Virus record (IMG/VR): IMGVR_UViG_3300021478_000001
Coordinates: 1 to 64,000 of that record
Strand: one strand, 5' to 3'
Source of the DNA: a virus
Length of the DNA stretch: 64,000 bases
Shown here: positions 15,032-22,962 of the stretch, one piece after another
Position numbering within the stretch: position 1 is the stretch's first letter
How the letters are laid out: each line of letters opens with the position of its first letter
Position numbers and translations under genes: made by a program
Notes under the pieces: model-generated
What the model saw: the letters and a program-made list of their open reading frames with translations, nothing else
The model's database searches: none
What the model was told of the DNA's origin: nothing

Positions 15032-16645
15032 TTAGATCAACCAGTCCTCATAGTTTGCGCCAGTGATTATCCTGGCTAGATCAAGCTTCTTGCGCAACGC
15101 CTTCACAATCTTTTCTTCTACCGTGCCACGTGTGATCAGATCAATATATGTCACGGTCTTAGTCTGTCCCACACGATGGTTCCTATCCTCTGCCTGATAT
15201 CGGTGTTCCAGGTCATAGCTGTTGGCAGCGAATATAACCAGATCGGCAACGTTCCAGGTGTTCCCTTTACCTCCAGTTTGAGGTGTGCTGAGCATGAACC
15301 GGCAATTAGGATCTCCAAGAAATCTTTTTTCATCCTCTGCCCGTGTCTTAACATTTCCACCCCAAAAACAAGCCACGGCTTGCGGCCCATACATTAAACT
15401 ACTGTCGCCGTTTTTCGCTGCGCGTATGGCGTGCGCCGTCTTGCGCAATTCACGATCGTATGTCACCCAGATAATCGCCTTGCCATCGTGTTCTTCCAAT
15501 ATATCTAGTATCGCATCAATGCGTCGGCTGGGAATGTCCTCGATTTCCCCGTCTTCGGTTTTCACATGGCCACACACTATCTGGTGCAAGCGCACCATCT
15601 GCGACAGCACATTGATTGCCGATACATACTTGCCACTCTTGAGTTCGGCCATCGCCTGATGACGTATGTCTTTATAGATTTTCGTCTGCTCAGGAGTCAA
15701 TGTCAAATCGCGTGGCTCATATACCTTGGGCTTCAGGTCCAAACAATCCTTCTTCATAACACGATAGCAGTATGGTTCGTACATCGTGCGCAGTTCATTC
15801 AGGTTCTGGTAATGATCTATCAACGGCACGCCTTCTATGTAGCCTCCGTTATTAATTATGAAATCAGCACGCTGCTGGATTGTCCAATCTTTGGTGTCCG
15901 GCATCCGTATTCTTTTCCTGGTGCACATCTGGCGCAGCCGCATATCCACTATCGGCTCGGGTGGTGCATTCATCAATCGCATCTTCGCATAGCGCGCCCG
16001 GAATGCCACGAAGCTATTGAAGTTGAGTATTCGCGGGTCCAGGAAATACATTTGATAAAATAGATCAAGCGGACTTCGTGGAACTATTAGTCCTGTTAAG
16101 ATTCGCCGACTACGCGCGAACTTGGCCAGCCGCATGATTGCTTTGGTGCGACTACTGCGACCATGACGGATGGTCGTGCTTTCGTCTATCACCATCATTC
16201 CTTTACCAGCACTGAGAAACTGTCGGCACAATAATTCAGTTTCAGTATCCTTGCCTCTGCTCAACGCTTCGATATTCACAAACAGAGCTCGCGGCACCTT
16301 GCCGTTGCTTTCTATCAAGGCAGCACGTCGGTTTCTATCAGCTGCGGTTTTTCTATTATTCGCTATCAGCAATTTCTTCAGCAACATAGGGTCTAGATGG
16401 GTTTCCAATTCGCTTTGTTGATCGTCGCTCTTGCTTTCATACCAATTGCGTATGCAGCCGTTCGGTGCGATTACCAATAAATCTGTCAACTCATTCTTGT
16501 TGACTCTTTGCTGCCACTCGTACAACACCATGGCAGATTTTCCAGTTCCAGTTTCAGCCATATGGGCAAACGCCATAGGCTTGCGCAATGCCCGCTTCAC
16601 AGCTTCTAGCTGATGCGTCATCGGAGTAGAACGGCTGACAAACAT
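15032..16645 (-). CDS. SNF2-family DEAD/DEAH-like helicase
   Basis: 537 aa, superfamily 2 ATPase of the SNF2 group. Motif I is ETGTGKS (residues 31-37), motif II is DEST (154-157) and motif VI is QAEDRNHRVGQ (484-494). The C-terminal RecA-like lobe contains a WVTYDRELRKTAHAI strand and a TPQTGGKGNTW segment. Such phage helicases act in DNA replication, recombination or strand exchange. It is the first gene downstream of an intrinsic terminator, so it may have its own promoter in 16650-16740. The start ATG has only a weak ribosome site; an internal ATG at 16621 is an alternative. Confidence 0.9.
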   Translation of the reverse strand: MFVSRSTPMTHQLEAVKRALRKPMAFAHMAETGTGKSAMVLYEWQQRVNKNELTDLLVIAPNGCIRNWYESKSDDQQSELETHLDPMLLKKLLIANNRKTAADRNRRAALIESNGKVPRALFVNIEALSRGKDTETELLCRQFLSAGKGMMVIDESTTIRHGRSSRTKAIMRLAKFARSRRILTGLIVPRSPLDLFYQMYFLDPRILNFNSFVAFRARYAKMRLMNAPPEPIVDMRLRQMCTRKRIRMPDTKDWTIQQRADFIINNGGYIEGVPLIDHYQNLNELRTMYEPYCYRVMKKDCLDLKPKVYEPRDLTLTPEQTKIYKDIRHQAMAELKSGKYVSAINVLSQMVRLHQIVCGHVKTEDGEIEDIPSRRIDAILDILEEHDGKAIIWVTYDRELRKTAHAIRAAKNGDSSLMYGPQAVACFWGGNVKTRAEDEKRFLGDPNCRFMLSTPQTGGKGNTWNVADLVIFAANSYDLEHRYQAEDRNHRVGQTKTVTYIDLITRGTVEEKIVKALRKKLDLARIITGANYEDWLI

Positions 16646-16742
16646 TCTAGGATATCTATTTTGCTAGTGATCGGGACGCATGCTAGCAAATAATAATGAG
16701 AAAGGCAAGCCCCCTTGTTAGGGCTAACAGATCATAGATAAT

Positions 16743-16773
16743 AAAAAAGCCAGCGCAAGTCGGCGCGGGGCTG
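16743..16773 (-). terminator. Intrinsic terminator, leftward
   Basis: On the minus strand an imperfect GC-rich hairpin (AGCC and GCGC pairing with GCGC and GGCT) is followed by TTTTTATT. It lies after the leftward genes 18191-16824 and before the helicase gene. The rest of 16646-16823 has no supported gene. Confidence 0.55.
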
Positions 16774-16823
16774 AAGTAGGAAATTTATTTTTTACTTCTT
16801 TTCGTGATTAACTGCTTGTTTAA

Positions 16824-16934
16824 TTAAGGCCATCCATGATCATGAACTTCACTGATAAACATAGTTAAGTCAAAATCATTTAGTGTTCGGATGAACGCTA
16901 ATTCTTCCTTGGAGATTTTTTGATTATTAGACAT
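16824..16934 (-). CDS. Hypothetical mini-protein (36 aa)
   Basis: Read directly from the minus strand: the ATG at 16932-16934 lies 2 nt after the stop of the upstream gene. The product is acidic and helical, ends in HGWP, and stops in TAA before the terminator. The ribosome site is weak, so translation may depend on coupling. Function unknown. Confidence 0.45.
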   Translation of the reverse strand: MSNNQKISKEELAFIRTLNDFDLTMFISEVHDHGWP

Positions 16935-16936
16935 GA

Positions 16937-17614
16937 TCAACTCGCTTCTCGTTTGCCAGCCAATTGTGATAGTTCGACGACATGGCCACTATTTTGTATT
17001 TTTGTAAGACGTTCGCTGCCAAATCGTTTTTCTACTTCAACAAAACTATTGGCTGCGATCAATATCTTGTCATGATCCCAAACCAATGCAAACGGATCCT
17101 TCTGTTCCTGGCTCCTTGGAATAATCCGTAAGCCAAATGCTCCACGATGACCAGCTTTCCAACTTCTGAATAAACGTGTAAGTGCTTCATTTTCAGTTTC
17201 TTTGCTAGGTACTCTACGCAGTTGATTTTCTTCCTCAATGATGTTTAGAGCATCCAATACAAATTCCTTGACTGGCTTATTGTGCGGACCACTAGTACAT
17301 AGTGGATATCTTTCGTAGAATGCTTCGCTTTGTGGGATAGCACGGAAACCATGTTTCCGATTTTCAAACAGCTTTCTGATTTTCCTGCCCATGACAAACT
17401 GAGTATCACAACAGATCTGATCGATGGTTGCATCTGCCATGGGAATATTCGCAGATTTCATGCGCTCTAATTGTACATCCACTATGAGATGATAGTAGAT
17501 GTTGACGTAGCCAGCATCTGCCAACTTTTCAACGATTCTACAGATACCTTCTAGATACTCTTTACGGTAGGAGGACCTGATTGGATCTTTTCGCCACGAT
17601 ACTCGCTTTTTCAT
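16937..17614 (-). CDS. Hypothetical protein (225 aa)
   Basis: Function unknown. Basic N-terminus, then mixed helices, with no catalytic motif recognised. AGGAGAAG lies 6 nt upstream of the ATG at 17614, inside the preceding gene (53-nt overlap). Co-transcribed with the HTH-like gene at the head of the leftward operon, so an early regulatory or host-interaction role is plausible. Confidence 0.65.
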   Translation of the reverse strand: MKKRVSWRKDPIRSSYRKEYLEGICRIVEKLADAGYVNIYYHLIVDVQLERMKSANIPMADATIDQICCDTQFVMGRKIRKLFENRKHGFRAIPQSEAFYERYPLCTSGPHNKPVKEFVLDALNIIEEENQLRRVPSKETENEALTRLFRSWKAGHRGAFGLRIIPRSQEQKDPFALVWDHDKILIAANSFVEVEKRFGSERLTKIQNSGHVVELSQLAGKREAS

Positions 17615-18191
17615 CTTTCTTCTCCTCTAGTCTGTGTTGCAGAGTTTGCAGTAGGTTAATCTTAGCACGTAATTCGTTAATTAATGCACGTCGTGGAGCA
17701 GCATCGATCTCGGCTTGATATTTGATAATCGCTTTAGATAGATCCACATATCGCTGTTGCTTGAATGTGATTTGCAGCCAATGGCATAATTGATTGGCTA
17801 CATTGTTCATGTTCAGCGCCGGTAGCTGTTTGGTAGCGCGTTTATGCTTACGCATCACTTCTCGCGCTTTTCGTTGAGTCATTTTGGGATAAAGTTTAAT
17901 AACTTTTGATTTATGTGGATGCTTATTGAGTTCTTTTCCAACAGAAAACCGTGGGCGCCCACGCTTTTCCTTTTTCCATGCTAAAAAAGTTTGGCGATAC
18001 ATCTGAATTGTTCTTACATCCAACTCAACAGCCTCACCAAATTTCTCCAGTGTTTGTTCTCCATATTTAGGTTCAAGATCAGCCGCGATTTCACCTAAGC
18101 GCCATTGATCTTTTTCATTTTCAGTTTCACGTCGTCTAATGGCAATAACAATCTGTCGACCTTCTTTCACACCATCAGTAAACCTTATCAT
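17562..18191 (-). CDS. HTH-like putative regulator (209 aa)
   Basis: Residues about 40-75 (YGEQTLEKFGEAVELDVRTI and on) look like a helix-turn-helix of the kind that precedes a recognition helix in phage regulators. The remainder is strongly basic and helical (RKAREVMRKHKRATKQ), with a C-terminal coiled-coil-like helix. As the first gene of the leftward operon, next to the palindromic divergent region, it is a good candidate autoregulator, but this is inference. AAAGGG lies upstream of the ATG at 18191. Confidence 0.6.
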   Translation of the reverse strand: MIRFTDGVKEGRQIVIAIRRRETENEKDQWRLGEIAADLEPKYGEQTLEKFGEAVELDVRTIQMYRQTFLAWKKEKRGRPRFSVGKELNKHPHKSKVIKLYPKMTQRKAREVMRKHKRATKQLPALNMNNVANQLCHWLQITFKQQRYVDLSKAIIKYQAEIDAAPRRALINELRAKINLLQTLQHRLEEKKDEKASIVAKRSNQVLLP

Positions 18192-18367
18192 TTTGTTCGC
18201 CCTTTCTAATACCCTTAGCTGCCTAGTTGCCTAAGCGTAACATAAGTACACACTGTTCTGCAACAGATCGCCCTTGCTATATATAGCAAGTCGAGTCGCC
18301 ATAAAAAAGCTTGTACTCCAAATAAATCCGGCGCAGCATTGCCACCCTAATCCCTCGCGAGCATCCC
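18192..18367. promoter_or_regulatory. Divergent control region
   Basis: Non-coding stretch between leftward and rightward operons. It holds a perfect 18-bp palindrome (18273-18290) and a smaller inverted repeat, CTGTT-ctgc-AACAG (18253-18266). No gene seen. Promoters must lie here, but I cannot assign -35/-10 boxes confidently. Confidence 0.5.
18273..18290. promoter_or_regulatory. Perfect 18-bp palindrome, candidate operator
   Basis: CTTGCTATATATAGCAAG is its own reverse complement. It sits midway in the divergent region and includes a TATATA core, so a dimeric regulator bound here could control both operons. Confidence 0.55.
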
Positions 18368-18538
18368 ATGCTAAACAGAATCTATGCAGCATTGGCAGCT
18401 TTGTTCATAGCTGGTGTCTTTGTTGCTGTCGGTGTGTTGATTGGTCTTGCGTTAGCTTCCAAATATCCACCCTGTGCACATAAGGAAAACGCCCATGACC
18501 GAGCTAAGGCAGTCGGCACATACCTATATCGAGCATAA
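18368..18538 (+). CDS. Possible small membrane protein (56 aa)
   Basis: An ATG at 18368 opens a frame with one strong hydrophobic segment (about residues 6-31, Ala/Val/Leu-rich), then KYPPC and a polar tail. It resembles a signal anchor or lipoprotein-like product. No clear ribosome site precedes it, and it overlaps the primase-helicase start by 44 nt, so I give modest confidence. Confidence 0.42.
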   Translation: MLNRIYAALAALFIAGVFVAVGVLIGLALASKYPPCAHKENAHDRAKAVGTYLYRA

Positions 18539-20699
18539 CTGGCCCGTCTTCCCCTGCAATCCCCTCAACAAGCGTCCACTCACTGCACACGGACATTTGG
18601 ATGCATCACTGGACCCCAAGCAAATAGACACATGGTGGGCTATTACTCCCATGGCCATGCTTGGAGTACCCATGGGTCTGCCGAGTGGAGTCTTCTGCGT
18701 TGATCTAGACATAAAGGATAAAATCAGTGGCGTCGAAATGTGGAACATGATGATTGCCAGTGAAAATGCTGGCGTCGATGCTGATACTCGCATTCATAAT
18801 ACTCCGAGCGGCGGCAAGCATTACATCTTTATTTGGAAGGAAGGCATTCGTAATATTCCATTGGGCAAATTGATGCCCGGTGTAGAGATCAAGGCAGATG
18901 GCGGTTATATCGTCGTACCACCGAGCCGGATGGCAGACGGACGGGAATACACCAGCAATGGAAAAGCCATAGCAGATGCACCTGAATGGTTGATGCAACG
19001 TATCAATGAATATTTTGGTCTACGATCAGAAGAGCCACTCGACCCCGATGAAATAAAAACCAGTGAAGAAGTATTGCGCATGTTGGATGAAGACATGGGC
19101 AAAGGAGTCAACCTCGAAGATTCTTATGATTTTGGTCAAGGACCTGACATTGATGCTATCAACGCGGCACTGGACAGTATTCCGTCAGATGGATATGAAG
19201 ATTGGTATCGTCTCGGTGCTGCCATCTTCCGAGCATTAGGAGATAACGGATATACGACATTCCGGGATTGGAGTGCGAAGAGCAACAAGTTCAAAGAAAA
19301 AGAATGCCAGCGCAAATGGAAGCAAGTGAAGGACATCAAGGATATCAACATCGGCTCAGTGTTTTATTTTGCCGACATCAACGATTCCAGCTGGCGCGAC
19401 CGATATGAACAACGAAAAGAACATCAGCGTCTGCAACAAGAGAAACAGAGACAGCAGACACAGGATGATGTGAAACCAAAAAAGTTTTCCAAATTCCGTA
19501 CGTATGCTTTGTTTCCCATCGACGAGTCGCGCGTGCCACTACGACCATGGCTCGTCCCTGGATTATTCATGCGAGGACATTTAACGGCGACAGCCGCGCC
19601 TGGAGGAACCGGCAAATCTATTTTCACATTATGTATCGCCATCATGCTTGCGACAGGAAGATCGTGGAGCAATTGGACACCACGTCAACAATATCGCACA
19701 CTAATTATTAATCTAGAAGAAGACAGTGATGAAATGCGCAGGAGAGCATTTGCCGCTGCACAGCATAGCATGGGAATGAACGACAATAGAATATTGAAAG
19801 ATTGGATAATCGCTGCAGAATATGATACTCGTCTAGTGATAGCCAAACAGAACAAGGTAACTCGTAGCCTTATACGAGAACCTGTTGTTGATGATCTCAA
19901 GGAATTTATCCGCGATGAAAAATTCGACGTTATAATTATTGATCCGTTTGCAGAAACATATGAAGGTGAAGAAACTAATAGAGAGTTGAAATATGTTGGT
20001 AGTCTATGGAGAGAAGTAGCACGCGACACGCAAAGTGCTGTCTGGCTCATTCATCATGTTAAGAAATACGCGCAGGATCTGCAAGGAGATGTGGATGCAT
20101 TACGTGGCGGTGGCGCGTTAGGCAATCTAATTCGTGCAGCTACCACGATGTTTAATATGACAAAGGATGAAGCACAATTATATGAGGTACTAGAAGAAGA
20201 TCGCAAATTGTATGTTCGGTTCGATGATGCAAAAGGAAATTATAATCTACCGAACGCCAAAACTGTTTGGTTCAAAAAAGAAACTATGCAACTTCAAAAT
20301 GGATATGGGTCACTACCTAATGACAATGTCGGGGCGTTGATGCCTTGGAATGCGCCAGATAAGCTCGGGAATTTGACACAGGAAAACATTGAGAACTTGG
20401 TAAGTAAAATTGATCAAGGGATCATGGTTGAAAAAGGTATTGAATATTACACATTGAGCTCTACCAAGACATCAGGAAGTAGTCGTTGGGTTGGTTTCTT
20501 GATAGTTAAAGAATTAGGATGTTCAGACAAAACTGCTAGAGACATTATCAAAGCATTTGAACAACGTGAAATACTAGTATCGTTCCCATATGAATCTCCA
20601 GGTAAGCGTGAAACACGGCAAGGATGCGGGAGTAAAAGCAAACGTGCAACCATGCTACAGACGGTGAAAAAATCGACCAAGCCAGATACCCTATTTTGA
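18495..20699 (+). CDS. Bifunctional primase-polymerase/helicase
   Basis: 734 aa from the ATG at 18495 (AAGGAAAA upstream). An N-terminal Prim-Pol domain has catalytic D70-x-D72 (CVDLD), a TPSGGKHY motif and a KADGGYIVVPPS motif. Next comes a linker holding the SEEVLRMLDEDMGKGV peptide (190-205). A PriCT-like helical domain follows (about 220-295). A RecA/RepA-like ATPase domain has Walker A APGGTGKS (about 367-376) and Walker B VIIIDPF (about 477-483). The C-terminus may be a winged-helix region. It would synthesise primers and unwind DNA in replication. An iteron array lies directly downstream. Confidence 0.9.
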   Translation: MTELRQSAHTYIEHNWPVFPCNPLNKRPLTAHGHLDASLDPKQIDTWWAITPMAMLGVPMGLPSGVFCVDLDIKDKISGVEMWNMMIASENAGVDADTRIHNTPSGGKHYIFIWKEGIRNIPLGKLMPGVEIKADGGYIVVPPSRMADGREYTSNGKAIADAPEWLMQRINEYFGLRSEEPLDPDEIKTSEEVLRMLDEDMGKGVNLEDSYDFGQGPDIDAINAALDSIPSDGYEDWYRLGAAIFRALGDNGYTTFRDWSAKSNKFKEKECQRKWKQVKDIKDINIGSVFYFADINDSSWRDRYEQRKEHQRLQQEKQRQQTQDDVKPKKFSKFRTYALFPIDESRVPLRPWLVPGLFMRGHLTATAAPGGTGKSIFTLCIAIMLATGRSWSNWTPRQQYRTLIINLEEDSDEMRRRAFAAAQHSMGMNDNRILKDWIIAAEYDTRLVIAKQNKVTRSLIREPVVDDLKEFIRDEKFDVIIIDPFAETYEGEETNRELKYVGSLWREVARDTQSAVWLIHHVKKYAQDLQGDVDALRGGGALGNLIRAATTMFNMTKDEAQLYEVLEEDRKLYVRFDDAKGNYNLPNAKTVWFKKETMQLQNGYGSLPNDNVGALMPWNAPDKLGNLTQENIENLVSKIDQGIMVEKGIEYYTLSSTKTSGSSRWVGFLIVKELGCSDKTARDIIKAFEQREILVSFPYESPGKRETRQGCGSKSKRATMLQTVKKSTKPDTLF

Positions 20700-20713
20700 T
20701 AAGGTTTTAAGCG

Positions 20714-20909
20714 TGCCCCAGTCACCCCCATGGACTGGGGCAAAGACTGGGGCAGACTGGGGCAAACTGTTCTAGCAAGCCCCCTTGCTTTTTGTCCCAG
20801 TCGGACGCTTGCCCCAGTCGTGCAAAGGAAGAACCTTTGCAAAAAGACTGGGGCAGCGCTTACCGTCGGCCGCTGGCCGCTAACGCTTGCGGCCTAGGCG
20901 ACTGGGGCA
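20714..20909. repeat. Iteron-like array, candidate replication origin
   Basis: The decamer GACTGGGGCA occurs seven times exactly and once as GACTGGGACA. Forward copies are at 20733, 20745, 20755, 20846 and 20900; reverse copies are at 20714-20723, 20793-20802 (variant) and 20810-20819. Copies 1 and 2 form a 10-bp inverted repeat, as do copies 6 and 7, which enclose a second hairpin, GCAAAGG-aagaa-CCTTTGC. The array is non-coding and starts 15 bp after the primase-helicase gene. The density and inverted pairs suit initiator-protein binding. Confidence 0.6.
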
Positions 20910-21036
20910 AAAAGGCAAAGAGCGGGAGGCTTGCGCAGTTTTGGTGCAGATATAAATGTTCAGGAAAAATCTGGATCGCTTGCATCGCGCCGCGTTTTGC
21001 GTTACAAGGCCGACCCAATGCCGCAAGGCCGCGCCA

Positions 21037-21513
21037 ATGCCATGGATGGTCGTACGTACGGAGCCGCAACGTGAACTGGTAGCGCAACGCTATGTCCAGC
21101 TGTTCGGGAAAGAAACCTTCCTACCACGATTTCGCGATTGGCGAAGCGGAAGAATCAAGTCACTCTATCCCAATTATCTGTTTGTTGAGTATGATGGGAA
21201 TTGGTCCTATCTTCGTCGAACCTATGGTGCGAAAGATCCAATTTTCGTAGATGGAGCTCCTGGTGTTGTTCCTGATGAACATGTTGAAGAACTACAAGGA
21301 AGGCAAGACTCGGAAGGTTTGATATTGATAGACCTAGATGTTGGTCATGTCGTTACGGTAGTTCGAGGAAACGATATGCGAGGTTGGACTGGGATTTTTA
21401 ATGGGATGACCGACAAGGATAGATGCGAAGTCTTGTTCAACATCATCGGTCCGCCCGTTTCCAAGATTGTAGATACTAAGAATATTCGGGCCGAGAGCCT
21501 ACATCTTATTTGA
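21037..21513 (+). CDS. NusG/RfaH-like transcription factor (158 aa)
   Basis: The N-terminal NGN-like domain starts PWMVVRTEPQRELVAQRYV, followed by FLPR and the LYPNYLFVEYDG strand. The C-terminal part has the KOW-like strand pattern around VTVVRGNDMRGWTGIFNGM. These proteins bind RNA polymerase and act as elongation or antitermination factors. A phage copy next to the late region could drive long-range transcription. I prefer the ATG at 21037; an upstream ATG at 20956 would add 27 unrelated residues. Confidence 0.8.
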   Translation: MPWMVVRTEPQRELVAQRYVQLFGKETFLPRFRDWRSGRIKSLYPNYLFVEYDGNWSYLRRTYGAKDPIFVDGAPGVVPDEHVEELQGRQDSEGLILIDLDVGHVVTVVRGNDMRGWTGIFNGMTDKDRCEVLFNIIGPPVSKIVDTKNIRAESLHLI

Positions 21514-21575
21514 GCGTTGTTTAGTTTTCTGGTCACGACAACCGATAATCGTTTTGTCGGTATCGCCGGAGGTTC

Positions 21576-21668
21576 ATGTTGTCGCAGTTCAGTCAAGTGG
21601 GTTTGTGGCTGATTGTTATGGCTGCAATAATGTTTGGTGTTGTCGCTGTCTTTTTGTTCATTCGGTAA
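21576..21668 (+). CDS. Mini membrane protein (30 aa)
   Basis: An ATG at 21576, just after GGAGG (tight spacing), encodes 30 residues with one membrane span (about residues 9-28) and a C-terminal Arg. It lies between the NusG-like and HNH genes. A holin-like, stress or regulatory role cannot be decided. Confidence 0.45.
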   Translation: MLSQFSQVGLWLIVMAAIMFGVVAVFLFIR

Positions 21669-21734
21669 GCTGCGCTGTGCCGTTATTATATATATTTAAA
21701 AGTAGCCCTAACGACTGGCATTGAGGTAAAGATT

Positions 21735-22106
21735 ATGTCGCGTTCACAATTCAGTTTCATGTATCATCGCAAGCGATGGTTCATGCGCCGTCGTGCTCAG
21801 TTAAGGAAGGAACCGTTGTGTGTGATATGCTTGCAACGTGGCATAGCAACGCCAGCAACTATTGCTGATCATATCATTCCACACAAGGGTGATTGGAATT
21901 TTTTTTGGACAGGTGATCTGCAATCGTTGTGCTTTACACATCATAACGGGAGCAAAAGGGAAATAGAAGAAAAAGGTTTTTGCAGCGATGTCGGTGTGGA
22001 TGGTTGGCCGTTAGATCCTAATCATTATGCTAACAACAAAGCAGCATTGCGCACGCGCAACAAGAAGCCGATAGCTAAGAAGCACAATCTGGATTTGTTA
22101 GGATAA
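21735..22106 (+). CDS. HNH endonuclease (123 aa)
   Basis: Zinc ligands are C-x2-C (CVIC) early and C-x2-H later (LCFTHH); the catalytic motif is ADHIIPHKGD, followed by WTGDLQSLC, the pattern of phage HNH nucleases. In many phages such nucleases act with the terminase in genome packaging; here the gene lies 4.6 kb before the terminase, so a free-standing nuclease is also possible. GAGG lies about 8 nt upstream of the ATG at 21735. Confidence 0.88.
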   Translation: MSRSQFSFMYHRKRWFMRRRAQLRKEPLCVICLQRGIATPATIADHIIPHKGDWNFFWTGDLQSLCFTHHNGSKREIEEKGFCSDVGVDGWPLDPNHYANNKAALRTRNKKPIAKKHNLDLLG

Positions 22107-22108
22107 TT

Positions 22109-22201
22109 ATGTTGTCGCCATGGGGTGCCAGGATCTGGCTGTTGCTCTGTGCTGGAATTCTATTTGCTATTTGGATGCGTTGGATTCCAGGTTGGCACTA
22201 G
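22109..22201 (+). CDS. Mini membrane protein (30 aa)
   Basis: ATG at 22109, 2 nt after the HNH stop, with AGGA upstream. It has a single hydrophobic Leu/Ile/Trp-rich span between a short N-terminus and WIPGWH. It is similar in size to the protein at 21576-21668 but not clearly homologous. Function unknown. Confidence 0.45.
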   Translation: MLSPWGARIWLLLCAGILFAIWMRWIPGWH

Positions 22202-22724
22202 ATAGACTGTGCCTGCCATAGTAGCCCTTCCTTTAAGCAATGGGCGCGTGCCGTGCCTCTTAGTTATTTGTTCACAAGTATGCTTTGTTCTATCCTCTGT
22301 GTCGTTATCGGTGATGTTCTTATTTGGACATCGCTTGTTTGGATATTCGTATACTGTTTGGAACAAAAGCAAATAGTCCTATTAGGAAATGGACTAATAG
22401 GTGTCATGGGATGTGGACTAGATAGTAATGTCAAGTCTGTTGTTTGTTTGGATATGAAGGATGGATTTAGAATCTATGGATCTATTTGTTTGGAATTCGG
22501 GTTCGTATTTGTTTGGATGTCGCGTTGTTTGTTTGGATATCTCAATGGGGTGTCTGTCACAGTTTCCGGAGGGTGGGGGGGACTGTTTGAATAGCAGCCC
22601 GAGCTCGGGCGAGACGTCGCGGAGCGATTCCGGCTCGGAACAGATTTATCTGTCCCGATCCAGAACGAGAGATGAGATGAGAGGAGATCCAAACAAACAA
22701 CGAGATCGTTTGATTGGATCGTGA
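22202..22724. other. Convergent non-coding region rich in repeats and palindromes
   Basis: No credible gene. It contains TTGTTTGGAT-type repeats, a perfect 12-bp palindrome CCCGAGCTCGGG (22598-22609), hairpin ACAGAT-tt-ATCTGT (22640-22653) and hairpin CCTATTAG-gaaatgga-CTAATAGG (22378-22401). The open frames here have composition unlike the neighbours and no ribosome sites. Rightward and leftward transcription converge here. Confidence 0.5.
22335..22540 (+). repeat. TTGTTTGGAT direct repeats
   Basis: TTGTTTGGATAT occurs exactly at 22335-22346, 22444-22455 and 22529-22540, with variants TTGTTTGGAAT (22486-22496) and TTGTTTGGATGT (22509-22520). Two copies extend to an identical 17 bp, GTTGTTTGTTTGGATAT, at 22439 and 22524. 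An inverted copy lies at 22687-22700. Confidence 0.6.
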
Positions 22725-22946
22725 TTAGAATCTGATTGGACGACGCTCGACCGTGTCCGCCGTGCACGCCCAGACTATCGCAGCGACCCAACCGAGAAAT
22801 GTCCAACCGAGCAGCAAATTTAGGATGCCGATGGCTGTTCGTTGACGATGTGAGCGAATTACTGCGACGAGGTAGGGTAGAAAGTAGCTGCAGAATAGGA
22901 GACCTATGAAACACACAGTTAAGTAGGTCGTTATTTCTTTTTCCAT
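22725..22946 (-). CDS. Superinfection immunity (Imm-like) membrane protein
   Basis: 73 aa from the ATG at 22946 (AAGGAG about 8 nt upstream). Two membrane spans enclose the signature YFLPYLVAVIR followed by AIGILNLLLGWTFLGWVAAIVWA, matching the superinfection immunity family typified by T4 Imm. Such proteins sit in the inner membrane and block DNA injection by related phages. A large inverted repeat ends just before its ribosome site and may control its expression. Confidence 0.8.
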   Translation of the reverse strand: MEKEITTYLTVCFIGLLFCSYFLPYLVAVIRSHRQRTAIGILNLLLGWTFLGWVAAIVWACTADTVERRPIRF

Positions 22947-22962
22947 TTTCGTTACTCCTTGA

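Noticed and set aside
20956-21036. N-terminal extension of the NusG-like protein
   Set aside because: Adds 27 residues unrelated to the NGN domain, with no ribosome site at the upstream ATG.
22335-22540. CRISPR array
   Set aside because: Repeats are only 10-12 bp with irregular spacing and no flanking cas genes.
22253-22594. Rightward open frame of 113 codons
   Set aside because: Its Cys/Trp/Val-rich product comes from TTGTTTGGAT repeats; no ribosome site. Treated as non-coding repeat DNA.
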